A DNA stretch of 59,222 nt from Ga0074139 sp964515195 (GTDB taxonomy: Bacteria; Bdellovibrionota; Bdellovibrionia; Bdellovibrionales; Bdellovibrionaceae). This document shows positions 16,510 to 24,034 of the stretch, piece by piece. The position numbers and the translations under genes were made by a program. The stretch spans positions 1 to 59,222 of the forward strand of contig CAZETK010000013.1 in assembly GCA_964515195.1 (NCBI GenBank). Direction: 5' to 3'. Within the stretch, counting starts at the first letter, position 1, and each line of letters starts with the position of its first letter. Under the pieces are notes generated by a model, which was not told the origin of the DNA, did not search any database, and saw only the letters and a list, made by a program, of their open reading frames with translations.

Positions 16510-18144
16510 ATGAGACGGTTCAACTTGTTCTATAAATTTGCGACTATGTTTATGGCCTTTGCGCTTATAGTCCTTTTTCAGAACTGCTCACCCCACTACA
16601 ATTTTCTACCTTTTAGTGCCAAAACTACCCAAGAGATGGAAAGCAACGCCGGCGGTGGGAATGGTGGTACGTATGATGGGAAACCTCGAATTTATCATCA
16701 CTATGTTGATAACTTCACCTGCGAAGGACTCGCAAGACCTGAATCCATCTTAATTCAAACACCAGATCTAAAGTGGCTTCTTATCAAGAATGAACCAGAA
16801 AAGTGCGCAAGCCTTGATCGAGTTCCAGTTGAGAATGTCACCTACAACGCAGCGACAAATCAAGCTTCTTATCAGGGGACTTCGTTTTCCGCGCCAGAGC
16901 CTTACTTCGTAGACGCCTCCGAAGATGCCAACCTCGACGATGTAGCCCTTGACGATGGAGTTTGCGCGAATAGGGATGGCAAATGCTCTTTGAGAGCCGC
17001 CCTTCAGCAAGCTGCCATGACGTCAGAAACAACTGATGTACTGGTGAATGTCCCGCCTTTGGCCTACGACCTTCTTCGCCCACTCCAGATTCCCAATGGA
17101 TCAGCTGGAAAATCAATCACTGTCCGTGGTGCCGACCCAGCTACGACTATCTTAGATGGAAAAAACTCATTTTCACCTCTCATCGTTACGGGTCGCTCGA
17201 ATGTTCATATAGAGAACATCAAATTTGCCAGAGGTCAGAACAACATCAATGCATTTGGAGAAGGATCAGCTATTATTCTAAGGCCTGATCAAATAGCGGG
17301 CGGGGGAATTCACTTTCTGAATTGCCAATTTGAAGAAAACTCCGGAAACCCCAGCGTAGAGATTTATCCTAGCATCGGAAACGTAAGTTTTCGAAAAAGT
17401 CGATTTGTTTCCAATAACACTACGGCAATTCGCCTATTTTCCTCTCGAGGGCTTATTCTTGAAGATACACTTTTTTCAAATAACACGGGCAGGGCGTTAG
17501 ATGTTGCAAACCAATCTTATGATATCACGATTCGAAGATCTTCATTTATAAGCAACCAGAATGGCGTGCGTCTCCATGGATNNNNNNNNNNCCATGGATG
17601 TATTAACTGCATGATTGAGAGCTCAACAATTTACCAAAACACAGGATACGGTCTTGTTGTCTCCAACTCAATGACGCCCGAGTTTGCGGCAGCTCAGATT
17701 AACGTGATCAACACGACAATAGTCGAAAATGGGATAACAACTGGAGCCAGCAACATTGCTTTAGATGGCTTAACAGATGGACAGCTAGCGCTTACTAACT
17801 CTATCGTGGCTCAAAATAGTCCACTTCGAAAAAATTGCACGATTCTATCCCCCACTTCACTTTTCGCGGTGACGGCCAAATCAACACTATTTGATGACGA
17901 CTCTTGTAATGTGCCCAATACGGACAACAATCTTTTTGGCAGCGCTGAATTCTACCCCTTGGCTTATAACGACGGTGGACTCACCCCCACCCTTCTCGTA
18001 CGGTATGGCAGTTTAGCTTTTCAAACAGCGGATCCACAGTACTGCCCATTAGTGGATCAAAATGGATACAAAAGGACTTTGAACCCAGCCACCTCCAAGC
18101 CCTATGGCTGCGATCGAGGATCCGCCGATCTACTGACCCGATAG
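16510..18144 (+). CDS. Lipoprotein with right-handed parallel beta-helix (CSLRAA-type), contains an assembly gap
   Basis: About 544 aa including four X from the N-run. The start ATG at 16510 (MRRFNLFYKF) is preferred over GTG 16498; AGGAG lies upstream. The signal peptide ends in lipobox LFQNC. Residues about 140-165 contain ANRDGKCSLRAALQQA, the CSLREA-like motif that opens parallel beta-helix surface proteins. Repeated short strands follow (NVHIENIKFARG, GIHFLNCQFEEN, NVSFRKSRFVSNN, GLILEDTLFSNN). Such proteins are often polysaccharide-active or adhesive; no catalytic residues can be pointed to. The gap falls inside the helix. It is not obviously in an operon. Confidence 0.75.
   Translation: MRRFNLFYKFATMFMAFALIVLFQNCSPHYNFLPFSAKTTQEMESNAGGGNGGTYDGKPRIYHHYVDNFTCEGLARPESILIQTPDLKWLLIKNEPEKCASLDRVPVENVTYNAATNQASYQGTSFSAPEPYFVDASEDANLDDVALDDGVCANRDGKCSLRAALQQAAMTSETTDVLVNVPPLAYDLLRPLQIPNGSAGKSITVRGADPATTILDGKNSFSPLIVTGRSNVHIENIKFARGQNNINAFGEGSAIILRPDQIAGGGIHFLNCQFEENSGNPSVEIYPSIGNVSFRKSRFVSNNTTAIRLFSSRGLILEDTLFSNNTGRALDVANQSYDITIRRSSFISNQNGVRLHGXXXXHGCINCMIESSTIYQNTGYGLVVSNSMTPEFAAAQINVINTTIVENGITTGASNIALDGLTDGQLALTNSIVAQNSPLRKNCTILSPTSLFAVTAKSTLFDDDSCNVPNTDNNLFGSAEFYPLAYNDGGLTPTLLVRYGSLAFQTADPQYCPLVDQNGYKRTLNPATSKPYGCDRGSADLLTR
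17582..17591. other. Assembly gap of ten N with identical flanks
   Basis: The ten Ns are preceded by CCATGGAT and followed by CCATGGAT. Overlapping the two copies removes 18 bases, keeps the reading frame and gives VRLHGCINC, so the gap may be artificial. Alternatively a short tandem repeat unit is missing. Confidence 0.85.
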
Positions 18145-18239
18145 TTTTATTTAATAGCATATCCCCGGCCCCAGCGAACAACAGGCACGTCCAAGAGTCT
18201 GCCGAAAAAATTCCTCGCGACGAACGTTAACATGACCTA

Positions 18240-18665
18240 CTAGGGATTTACTTTTTCGTTCGCAACAGCTTCACAGTCGTTTACAAGATCAGTTTGCTGG
18301 CAAGGTTTCCAAATATAGGTCAGGGTTTCTTCGCCAAGCCCCAGAGTCATGACCATGCGATCATCTCGAATTGCAACTGGCGTGATACTCACATTTCCTA
18401 CTTGCATATCAGGATCTGAAGAGCAAAATACCGCATTATTTTCGCTGGCTCTTATGACCTCTTGATGAAGCTTGCCTTTTTGAAATTGAAACTGCGCTAC
18501 ACGAGTGCAACTACCCGATTCTCCCTGGCGATAGTAATGAAGGATATTTTCTCCATTGTCCTGAAAGTTAAAGGTCATGATCAGCTGGGGATTAGGACGA
18601 GGTATTTCCTGGCCTCTGTATATAAGACTTGTAAAGACCCAGGCCCCCAAAATTAAACTATTCAC
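18240..18665 (-). CDS. Small beta-rich hypothetical protein coupled to the metallopeptidase
   Basis: A 141-aa protein with no clear signal peptide (NSLILGAWVFTSL at the N-terminus is only mildly hydrophobic). The body alternates strand-like segments (LIMTFNFQDNG, RVAQFQFQKGK, VSITPVAIRDDRMVMTLGL) with four cysteines. The opening LxGxW pattern and all-beta look recall lipocalin-like or stress-response beta domains, but this is weak. It overlaps the upstream peptidase gene by 8 bases, implying translational coupling and perhaps a partner or inhibitor role (inference). Confidence 0.55.
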   Translation of the reverse strand: MNSLILGAWVFTSLIYRGQEIPRPNPQLIMTFNFQDNGENILHYYRQGESGSCTRVAQFQFQKGKLHQEVIRASENNAVFCSSDPDMQVGNVSITPVAIRDDRMVMTLGLGEETLTYIWKPCQQTDLVNDCEAVANEKVNP

Positions 18666-20013
18666 GCGGGAACCCCCTTGCTTCTAAAATGTCAGTCGAT
18701 TTCTTAAGCTCCTCGTCGGATAAGTGTTCACGCATGAGTAACCGGAGTTCACGATTGAAATCCGCAAAGTCGCTAGCCGGATTTAATCTCGCTAAAGTTT
18801 TTAAAGATATCGGCAATATTTTTTCCTGAGGAAGATTCTGTGATAATTCCCACAACAAGCCACTGATAATCAGACTGTCGCCGTACAGCCCGCCTGCCTT
18901 GTCCTGCCATTTTTTATTTTGATCCAAGCTTCGTTTATAGGGACCTTGAAGAAAAGCTGATTCTCCTAAATAAGGACGTTTTAACAGCTGAGAGGTGTAA
19001 AAATCGGCGAAGGCTTCATTAAGCGAGCCGCCTTCACCTTCATAAGGAAGATGTGCCAGGGTTTGGATCAACGAGTGGAAAATTTCATGACTTACAATAC
19101 TGGCATCCTGGGCGATCTTAGAGTAAACAACCCCATCGCCACTTCCAAACCGGATATTACCATTGTAGTAAAAGGCCGCATTGGTTTGCTCTGGAAATCC
19201 CACCTGCAAGCGGATATTTAATGGAATTTGTAACGCGAATCCCAGTTTGTCTTTGCTCCATTTTTGAACCTGTTCAACATAGAAAAAAACCTGAAGCGAG
19301 TCGAATCTGGGATCTTCCGGAGCAAAACTGTAAAAGGATTGGGATGGATCAAAACTATGTCCTTGTTCATTATCAATCGTGAATGAATCACCTCTTAGCT
19401 GAGGTCGTACGGAAATATTGCGAATTCGAATTTCTTTGAGGTTACTCAGCTTTGGGCCCATCGGATATAAAAGGGCTGTCTTCTCGAACCAACCTGTACG
19501 TAAAGGTTTAATCGCAATAATTTTAAAGTCCGAAGAAAACTGCACTCTGTGGGGAAAACCAAAATTATCAAAGTAATCTCCCACCCAGATAAGATGGCCA
19601 GCTTCACCCCAGACCGCCCTAAAGCTTTCAAATTGTTTTACCGAGGGCAAAAGTGTCAGGGCCTTAAGCTTTGCGCTATTTGCATTTTTAAAATTATCAA
19701 GAGAAGAGCGATCTAAAATCGGCAGATCTTTTCTATAAATGGCCGACACAGAAAGCCACTGACCACTCGAACGGGCCACCTTTTTGACGAAAGTTCCGGA
19801 TACAGGAAAGCCCTGATGGACTTGCTCCATATAATCGTACTTTTCATTTTGGACTTGAATTGTATCAGGCACAGGAAGGCTTAGTGAATTCAGGGCATTT
19901 AGACTCTTGATATCATCGCCCTGCCGCCATTCGAGGGTTTCGAACTTCTTTTGTGTACACCCACTGAGGAGTGCCCAGAAAAGTAATAATGGAAGTAAGT
20001 AAAATAATCTCAT
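18658..20013 (-). CDS. Lipoprotein metallopeptidase, M4 (thermolysin)-like gluzincin
   Basis: A 451-aa protein. Signal peptide with lipobox LSGC (Cys19). Residues about 40-165 resemble an FTP-type propeptide region. The zinc site is HEIFH at 309-313 within DASIVSHEIFHSLI; the third ligand is in GGSLNEAFADF (Glu333), the M4-type NEAFxD arrangement. The spacing between them (about 20 residues) fits gluzincins. The C-terminal part is shorter than thermolysin. It is likely anchored to the envelope and degrades peptides outside the cytoplasm. It overlaps the next gene by 8 bases. Confidence 0.78.
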   Translation of the reverse strand: MRLFYLLPLLLFWALLSGCTQKKFETLEWRQGDDIKSLNALNSLSLPVPDTIQVQNEKYDYMEQVHQGFPVSGTFVKKVARSSGQWLSVSAIYRKDLPILDRSSLDNFKNANSAKLKALTLLPSVKQFESFRAVWGEAGHLIWVGDYFDNFGFPHRVQFSSDFKIIAIKPLRTGWFEKTALLYPMGPKLSNLKEIRIRNISVRPQLRGDSFTIDNEQGHSFDPSQSFYSFAPEDPRFDSLQVFFYVEQVQKWSKDKLGFALQIPLNIRLQVGFPEQTNAAFYYNGNIRFGSGDGVVYSKIAQDASIVSHEIFHSLIQTLAHLPYEGEGGSLNEAFADFYTSQLLKRPYLGESAFLQGPYKRSLDQNKKWQDKAGGLYGDSLIISGLLWELSQNLPQEKILPISLKTLARLNPASDFADFNRELRLLMREHLSDEELKKSTDILEARGFPRE

Positions 20014-20027
20014 ACTTTAGCCTACTT

Positions 20028-20070
20028 CAAAAATAAAGGCGTCGCTACAGGCATAACGCCTTTATTTTCG
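20028..20070 (-). terminator. Intrinsic terminator of the 20080-20460 gene
   Basis: A perfect 11-bp stem AATAAAGGCGT (20032-20042)/ACGCCTTTATT (20056-20066) with a 13-base loop is followed on the minus strand by a T-rich run (TTTATTTTT). It lies 10 bases past the stop of the small secreted gene and just upstream of the M4-like gene. The A/T ends of the stem also make it symmetric for the plus strand. Confidence 0.8.
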
Positions 20071-20079
20071 TGAAAATGT

Positions 20080-20460
20080 TTACTCAACAATCAAGGGCTT
20101 TTGCAAAGATGTACCATCGCCATTCATGAAGTGAAGAGTATGCTTACCGGAAGCAAACTTACCTAAGCGAACTTCTTGCTGGAATGGGATAAGAACCATA
20201 ATGCACATACCCTGACTTACGTCCGCATAAGTTCTGATTTCATGGTTGTAAGTATCTACGTGCTTTATATCAGCTCGGCTCCACTTGTAACAGCCATTTG
20301 GGAAGATTACGTTAACAACCACATAAACATCCGAGCTAGTGTCAAAACCACCTGGCACATAAACATTATTCACACCAATCGCAACTTCCTTCGTGGTCAT
20401 TGCAGAGGCGGTCCCCATGGTCACTAAACCGGCCAAGATTACAAATACGAAATTTTTCAT
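20080..20460 (-). CDS. Small secreted hypothetical protein
   Basis: A 126-aa protein with a clear signal peptide cleaved near ASA-MTTKE (residue 20). The mature 106 residues are beta-rich (VYVVVNVIFPNGCYKW, CIMVLIPFQQEVRLG, GKHTLHFMNGDG) with two cysteines that could form a disulphide. AAGGAG lies 9 bases before the ATG, and it has its own terminator, so it is monocistronic and probably well expressed. No family recognised. Confidence 0.7.
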   Translation of the reverse strand: MKNFVFVILAGLVTMGTASAMTTKEVAIGVNNVYVPGGFDTSSDVYVVVNVIFPNGCYKWSRADIKHVDTYNHEIRTYADVSQGMCIMVLIPFQQEVRLGKFASGKHTLHFMNGDGTSLQKPLIVE

Positions 20461-20509
20461 GTATAAACTCCTTTTATCTGCTTAGTTTTCGTCAGCAGAG
20501 CTTTGTTAT

Positions 20510-20677
20510 ATGTCCGATGCTCCACCCTGTTTAGTGACGGCGGTCATAAGACGTGAGGTTTTTATCCCACTTGCTCCCAAAACGCGAGATGAATATCAGC
20601 GGCTGCTTGCAACAAAGGAGTTAATGCGGCCCGCCATCCGCGGCCATCGTGCAAATCGTATAGAGGCATTGCTCTAA
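20510..20677 (+). other. Intergenic stretch with a protein-like 55-codon frame; possible small gene or remnant
   Basis: ATG at 20510 to TAA at 20677 reads a plausible basic peptide (for example EVFIPLAPKTRDEYQRLLAT). The opposite strand also has a protein-like 35-codon frame starting MPLYDLHDGRGW just below the FNR-type box. Neither has a strong ribosome site. The stretch could be a decayed gene; I cannot tell which strand, if either, is coding. Confidence 0.25.
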
Positions 20678-20678
20678 A

Positions 20679-20692
20679 TTGATTAAAATCAA
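20679..20692. promoter_or_regulatory. Second perfect FNR-type box
   Basis: TTGAT-TAAA-ATCAA matches the FNR consensus in both halves. It overlaps the stop codon of the DUF3365 gene and lies 219 bases upstream of the small secreted gene at 20460. The same pattern occurs upstream of the motor operon. A chance match in AT-rich DNA is possible. Confidence 0.45.
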
Positions 20693-21243
20693 TAATTGGA
20701 TTCTACAGGGATAAAAATCCGATAAAGCCCTCGTAGATCACCCGCTTGAAATCCATAAGCTTTATCTTGTGGGTACTTTGCTTTTATAAAATCAGGGCGC
20801 GAGCTCATTGAACCATGACAGTGCAGGCATGAGCTTTGAACCGTAATACGGTGGTAATACAGGGCCCCTGACTGTCCTTCCACGGTCGCATCAATTGTCT
20901 TTTCACTAAGCTCAGGCTGCTTTTCAAACTCCCGGAAGACCTCAATGTCTTTTCCAACTAAGTGGTTCTGAGGGTTTCTGTTTTTTAGAGCAATTTGCTT
21001 CGCCTTATAACCCTTTTCCTGCGCCCACCTCATAAGCTCTTTGCCAACAGGGCGACAAACATTATTAAACGTTTCTTCAGTGATGATACTTTTATCATCT
21101 AAAGTCCCAGCCAATGATTCCCGCATTTGATTGAGGCTTTTCATTTTATCCCGCGCTTCATGCAGGATGTTCTTTTTGGGAGCATCAGCCAGGACTAAGG
21201 AAAAATTTAAAATTAACATCAAGACCGGGCCTATAAATCTCAT
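20689..21243 (-). CDS. Periplasmic DUF3365 (Tll0287-like) haem-binding protein
   Basis: A 184-aa protein. Signal peptide of about 19 residues (cleavage after VLA). The family features are LMRWAQEKGYKAKQIALKNRNPQNHLVGKD in the middle (partial quote of the typical basic/RNPxN block) and a c-type haem site CLHCH at about 138-142. DUF3365 domains are PAS-like sensor modules that bind haem, often in receptors; this one stands alone. It could sense gas or redox state or carry electrons. It is divergent from the copper-storage gene at 21421. Confidence 0.8.
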   Translation of the reverse strand: MRFIGPVLMLILNFSLVLADAPKKNILHEARDKMKSLNQMRESLAGTLDDKSIITEETFNNVCRPVGKELMRWAQEKGYKAKQIALKNRNPQNHLVGKDIEVFREFEKQPELSEKTIDATVEGQSGALYYHRITVQSSCLHCHGSMSSRPDFIKAKYPQDKAYGFQAGDLRGLYRIFIPVESNY

Positions 21244-21356
21244 ACTCTCTCCATGTGTTTAATGTAAACCAAGTCACTCTAGTCAATAAAGTTTTTGAGT
21301 TCAAGTCAGGCCGTGAGCTCAACCCCCGACCCATGGTGTGTTCGAAAAAGGACCTG

Positions 21357-21385
21357 TTGAATTCAAATCGCCATCTGGCTAACAT
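21357..21385 (+). promoter_or_regulatory. Sigma-70-type promoter for the copper-storage gene
   Basis: TTGAAT (21357-21362), a 17-base spacer and TAACAT (21380-21385) lie about 36 bases upstream of the ATG at 21421. The ATG has a strong AAAAGGAG ribosome site. No CueR-type operator was evident. Confidence 0.5.
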
Positions 21386-21420
21386 GACAATCGGCAATTA
21401 TATTTTAAAAGGAGATTCCC

Positions 21421-21894
21421 ATGGATCGAAGAGATTTTGTTTTTTCAACTGGATTAGTCGCAGCAGGACTTATGAGCTCAACCGCATTGGCGCAAGATAA
21501 GAAGCATGAGCATCATAATCATGGTGCACGAAAAGGCCGCCCGGCCTCTAAACAACTTAAAGATTTGCAGACCAGCACTTTTGACTGTTTACGAAACGGC
21601 GAGATTTGTCTGGCCGCTTGTAATGAAGTTCTGGCCGGCGGTGATACGGCAATGGCCGACTGTCAACTTTCTGTGCTTAATATGTTGGCGATGGTGGATG
21701 GAATGTCCAAGGTTTCGACTTATAACTCCGCTGATGTGAAGTTGATAAAGTCCATGGCAAAAGCCTGCGCTGATTTTTGTCGTTCTTGCGAAAAAGAATG
21801 CAAGCCCCACGTTGACTCCCATCCCGAGTGCAAAGACTGCATGGACGCTTGCATCAGGTGCGCCAAAGCTTGCGACGCCTACATAAAGGCTTAA
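21421..21894 (+). CDS. Tat-exported Csp1-like copper-storage protein
   Basis: A 157-aa protein. The N-terminus MDRRDFVFSTGLVAAGLM is a twin-arginine signal ending near ALAQ, followed by a histidine cluster HEHHNHG. The mature part is a helical, cysteine-rich protein (about 13 Cys) with repeated CxxxC/CxxC patterns such as CLAACNEV, CADFCRSCEKEC and CKDCMDACIRCAKAC. This matches the four-helix-bundle DUF326/Csp1 family that stores Cu(I) on inward-facing cysteines. Csp1 is likewise Tat-exported in methanotrophs. Its neighbour is a divergent haem protein; a shared redox or metal role is conjecture. Confidence 0.82.
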   Translation: MDRRDFVFSTGLVAAGLMSSTALAQDKKHEHHNHGARKGRPASKQLKDLQTSTFDCLRNGEICLAACNEVLAGGDTAMADCQLSVLNMLAMVDGMSKVSTYNSADVKLIKSMAKACADFCRSCEKECKPHVDSHPECKDCMDACIRCAKACDAYIKA

Positions 21895-22042
21895 ATCACA
21901 GATTTGTAGGCTGTCGATCAGTCCTTCTTTTCAAATGACGATCCCAATTACCCTTAAAAATGACACCTTCATGAGCCTAGACTCATTTAACTGGTTCTGT
22001 AGACATAAAATACCTAGCGTTTTCAATAGGTTAAAAATCTAT

Positions 22043-22096
22043 TATTCACTAAAAATAACTATTCACTTCATAATGAATAGTACGATATAATGAATA
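22043..22096 (+). promoter_or_regulatory. Symmetric four-half-site operator and promoter of the AbiE-like module
   Basis: Half-sites TATTCA at 22043-22048 and 22060-22065 face TGAATA at 22074-22079 and 22091-22096. The four are mirror-symmetric about 22069.5 with 17-base spacing on each side. The inner pair extends to ACTATTCA-N8-TGAATAGT. A perfect -10 TATAAT is at 22086-22091 with TTCACT at 22062-22067 as a weak -35, so the operator covers the promoter. Autorepression by the antitoxin is known for AbiEi; here it is inference. Confidence 0.65.
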
Positions 22097-22098
22097 GT

Positions 22099-22833
22099 AT
22101 GGCGAAACCTGCAATTTTACCGATTAGAAATGCCGATATCGAAATTGATGTTTTTAGCAATAAATCATCGTTAGTTCTGTTTTGGCTGATGACCCATTCG
22201 TCCTCATTTCAAAACGAGGGGTTTTCAATCAACGAGCTTTCTCGAGATATCGAAATTAGTGTGGGACAGGTTCATAAAGTCATAAAGCAACTTGAATATA
22301 TTGGGGTCATCGATTCAAAAGGCCTAAGAACTAATAAAAAATTCTACTTTAAAAAACCAAGCCAACTTTTAGTGTCATGGATTAAAGAATATAATTTAGT
22401 CCGAAAGACTAAAACTAAAGGGTTTTCAGGAATGAATACTCGAATGGATTTTTACAACCATAAGCTCGATCTCATCCCTGCCCTTCACACAGCAGCTTCA
22501 AAAGTTTTTAACTTAAGAGTCACGAATTTACGTCAAAATGAATTCTATCTATTAAATTGGGAGAAAATACCACGACTCATCCATGAGCTGGATCTAGTAG
22601 AACTTGATCGTGGTTACGAAATTTTGATCATAAAGCCCTACTACTCGGCTCTACTTGAAAAATTTAATGCTGATAGAAGCAGTGAAATATGGAGACAGGC
22701 CTTTGAACTGCTCACAATCTTAGACTTAATTCATTTCCCCATTAGAGGAATCGAACAAGCTGAAGTCCTTTTTAGAAACAGCATGTTTAAATCAATTTGC
22801 TCATGGAAAGAAATCGAAAATGCAATTGGATAA
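22099..22833 (+). CDS. AbiEi-like antitoxin/regulator with winged HTH
   Basis: 244 aa from ATG 22099 (MAKPAILPI). An ATG at 22090 is in frame but overlaps the -10 box. TATAAT ends 7 bases before 22099, so the mRNA probably begins at or next to this ATG and is leaderless; no Shine-Dalgarno is present. Residues about 35-75 form a winged HTH (SINELSRDIEISVGQVHKVIKQLEYIGVI). The C-terminal part (about 130-240) resembles the AbiEi-type antitoxin fold only weakly. The next gene, a nucleotidyltransferase, overlaps by 14 bases. The DNA is visibly AT-richer than its surroundings, consistent with transfer. Confidence 0.65.
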   Translation: MAKPAILPIRNADIEIDVFSNKSSLVLFWLMTHSSSFQNEGFSINELSRDIEISVGQVHKVIKQLEYIGVIDSKGLRTNKKFYFKKPSQLLVSWIKEYNLVRKTKTKGFSGMNTRMDFYNHKLDLIPALHTAASKVFNLRVTNLRQNEFYLLNWEKIPRLIHELDLVELDRGYEILIIKPYYSALLEKFNADRSSEIWRQAFELLTILDLIHFPIRGIEQAEVLFRNSMFKSICSWKEIENAIG

Positions 22834-23602
22834 CAAAGTCCTCTTAGAACAAGTCGAAGAACTCGCCAAAATCCTGAAAGACTGGAATGAACAATTAGTC
22901 ATCGGCGGCGGCGTGGCCTTAGTCCTTTATGACTTGGTACTATCCAAAGCCAACTCCGGTGCCGTTGGTACAACCGACATTGATTATTTAATTCCCAGAA
23001 AGCCCGTCAAATCAGCCGATAAGCAAATTTCAAAAATTCTAATGTCAAATGGCTTTGAGCCGAAAAATAAGTCTAACAATCATCCGTCTGTTCAGAGTTT
23101 CATAAAGCAAGTAGAAGAAGTCGAAATTGAAGTCGAATTCTTAACTGACGCCAAATCTAGAGATAATAATGACGTAGTTGAAATCAAAGAAGCGGGAGTA
23201 AACGCTCAAGCTCTATCCTATATTCAGATGAGCTTATCTGAAGCCACTCCCCTTGAGCTACCCAATGGAGAAAAGATAACTGTAGTAAAACCTGGAGCAT
23301 GGGTTTTCTATAAAGGTCTAACTTTCACAAAGCGAACTAATAAATTGAAAAAGTTAAAAGATCTCTATGGAATCTGGTTTGTACTTACACAGCTTAACGA
23401 CACCTCTGCTGCGGTCCTTAAGGCATTACCAAAGCTGATGGACAAGAGTGTATCTTCTTGGAAAAAGACGTTTCAAAAAAATTTGCAAGACTGGACTGCA
23501 AACACCACCCCCCAGGATTGGGACTTACTCACACAACAAGACATCAGTGGGAGTTTGAGCCAGACCTCATTTGAAAAGTTAATTCAAAAGATAACTGCAT
23601 AA
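22820..23602 (+). CDS. AbiEii-like nucleotidyltransferase toxin
   Basis: A 260-aa protein. The nucleotidyltransferase signature is VIGGGVALVLYDL followed by GTTDIDYLI (residues about 27-55): a GG/GS motif and DxD metal ligands (Asp-Ile-Asp) as in AbiEii/MNT-type enzymes. A further acidic strand EIEVEFLTD lies near 106-115 and a lysine-rich helical C-terminus follows. AbiEii toxins transfer nucleotides, arresting growth, for example by modifying tRNA acceptor ends (MenT). Overlap with the upstream HTH gene fits a type IV toxin-antitoxin or abortive-infection module. The partner assignment is good, the biochemical target unknown. Confidence 0.72.
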   Translation: MQLDNKVLLEQVEELAKILKDWNEQLVIGGGVALVLYDLVLSKANSGAVGTTDIDYLIPRKPVKSADKQISKILMSNGFEPKNKSNNHPSVQSFIKQVEEVEIEVEFLTDAKSRDNNDVVEIKEAGVNAQALSYIQMSLSEATPLELPNGEKITVVKPGAWVFYKGLTFTKRTNKLKKLKDLYGIWFVLTQLNDTSAAVLKALPKLMDKSVSSWKKTFQKNLQDWTANTTPQDWDLLTQQDISGSLSQTSFEKLIQKITA

Positions 23603-23659
23603 CAGAGTGATTCAATGAAAAAACGCCCCCAAAAGCGCAAAACTAAGAATCCACATGTC

Positions 23660-23683
23660 TAGAACCGTAGAACCGTAGAACCG
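23660..23683. repeat. TAGAACCG tandem repeat, array 1 (three units)
   Basis: Three exact copies of the 8-mer TAGAACCG in a row, followed by the degenerate TTCGAGCC. A second array of the same unit lies about 120 bases away. The 8-base period and lack of spacers exclude CRISPR. Confidence 0.85.
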
Positions 23684-23781
23684 TTCGAGCCAGGCCATAA
23701 ATCACTCCACTTAAGCGTCTTCGACTCCCTTGCGTGCGACGGCCTATCTGTATCCGATTTAATTTTTTGCTGTGAACCTGT

Positions 23782-23837
23782 GGAACCGGTGGTTCCGTAG
23801 TTCCGTAGAACCGTAGAACCGTAGAACCGTAGAATTG
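23782..23837. repeat. TAGAACCG tandem repeat, array 2, with inverted copy
   Basis: GGAACC-GGT-GGTTCC (23782-23796) leads into TAGTTCCG (23798), three exact TAGAACCG units (23806-23829) and a degenerate TAGAATTG (23830-23837). The inverted TTCC and AACC units can pair, giving hairpins. The palindrome GGGCTTAAGCCC follows at 23837-23848. The array lies just past the 3' end of the initiator tRNA. The remainder of 23603-23879 has no gene that I can support. Confidence 0.8.
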
Positions 23838-23879
23838 GGCTTAAGCCCTTGATTTTCTTCGACTCTGGTTCCGAAGAAT

Positions 23880-23956
<77 letters not shown>

Positions 23957-24034
23957 ACAAAGGGATTTTCAAAGTTGGTCTAAGCTATTGCTTTTATCGG
24001 GTTTCGTAAACCTAAATCAACATTGGCTTGCGCG

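Noticed and set aside
23660..23837. CRISPR-like array
   Set aside because: The unit is 8 bases with no spacers and no cas genes nearby.
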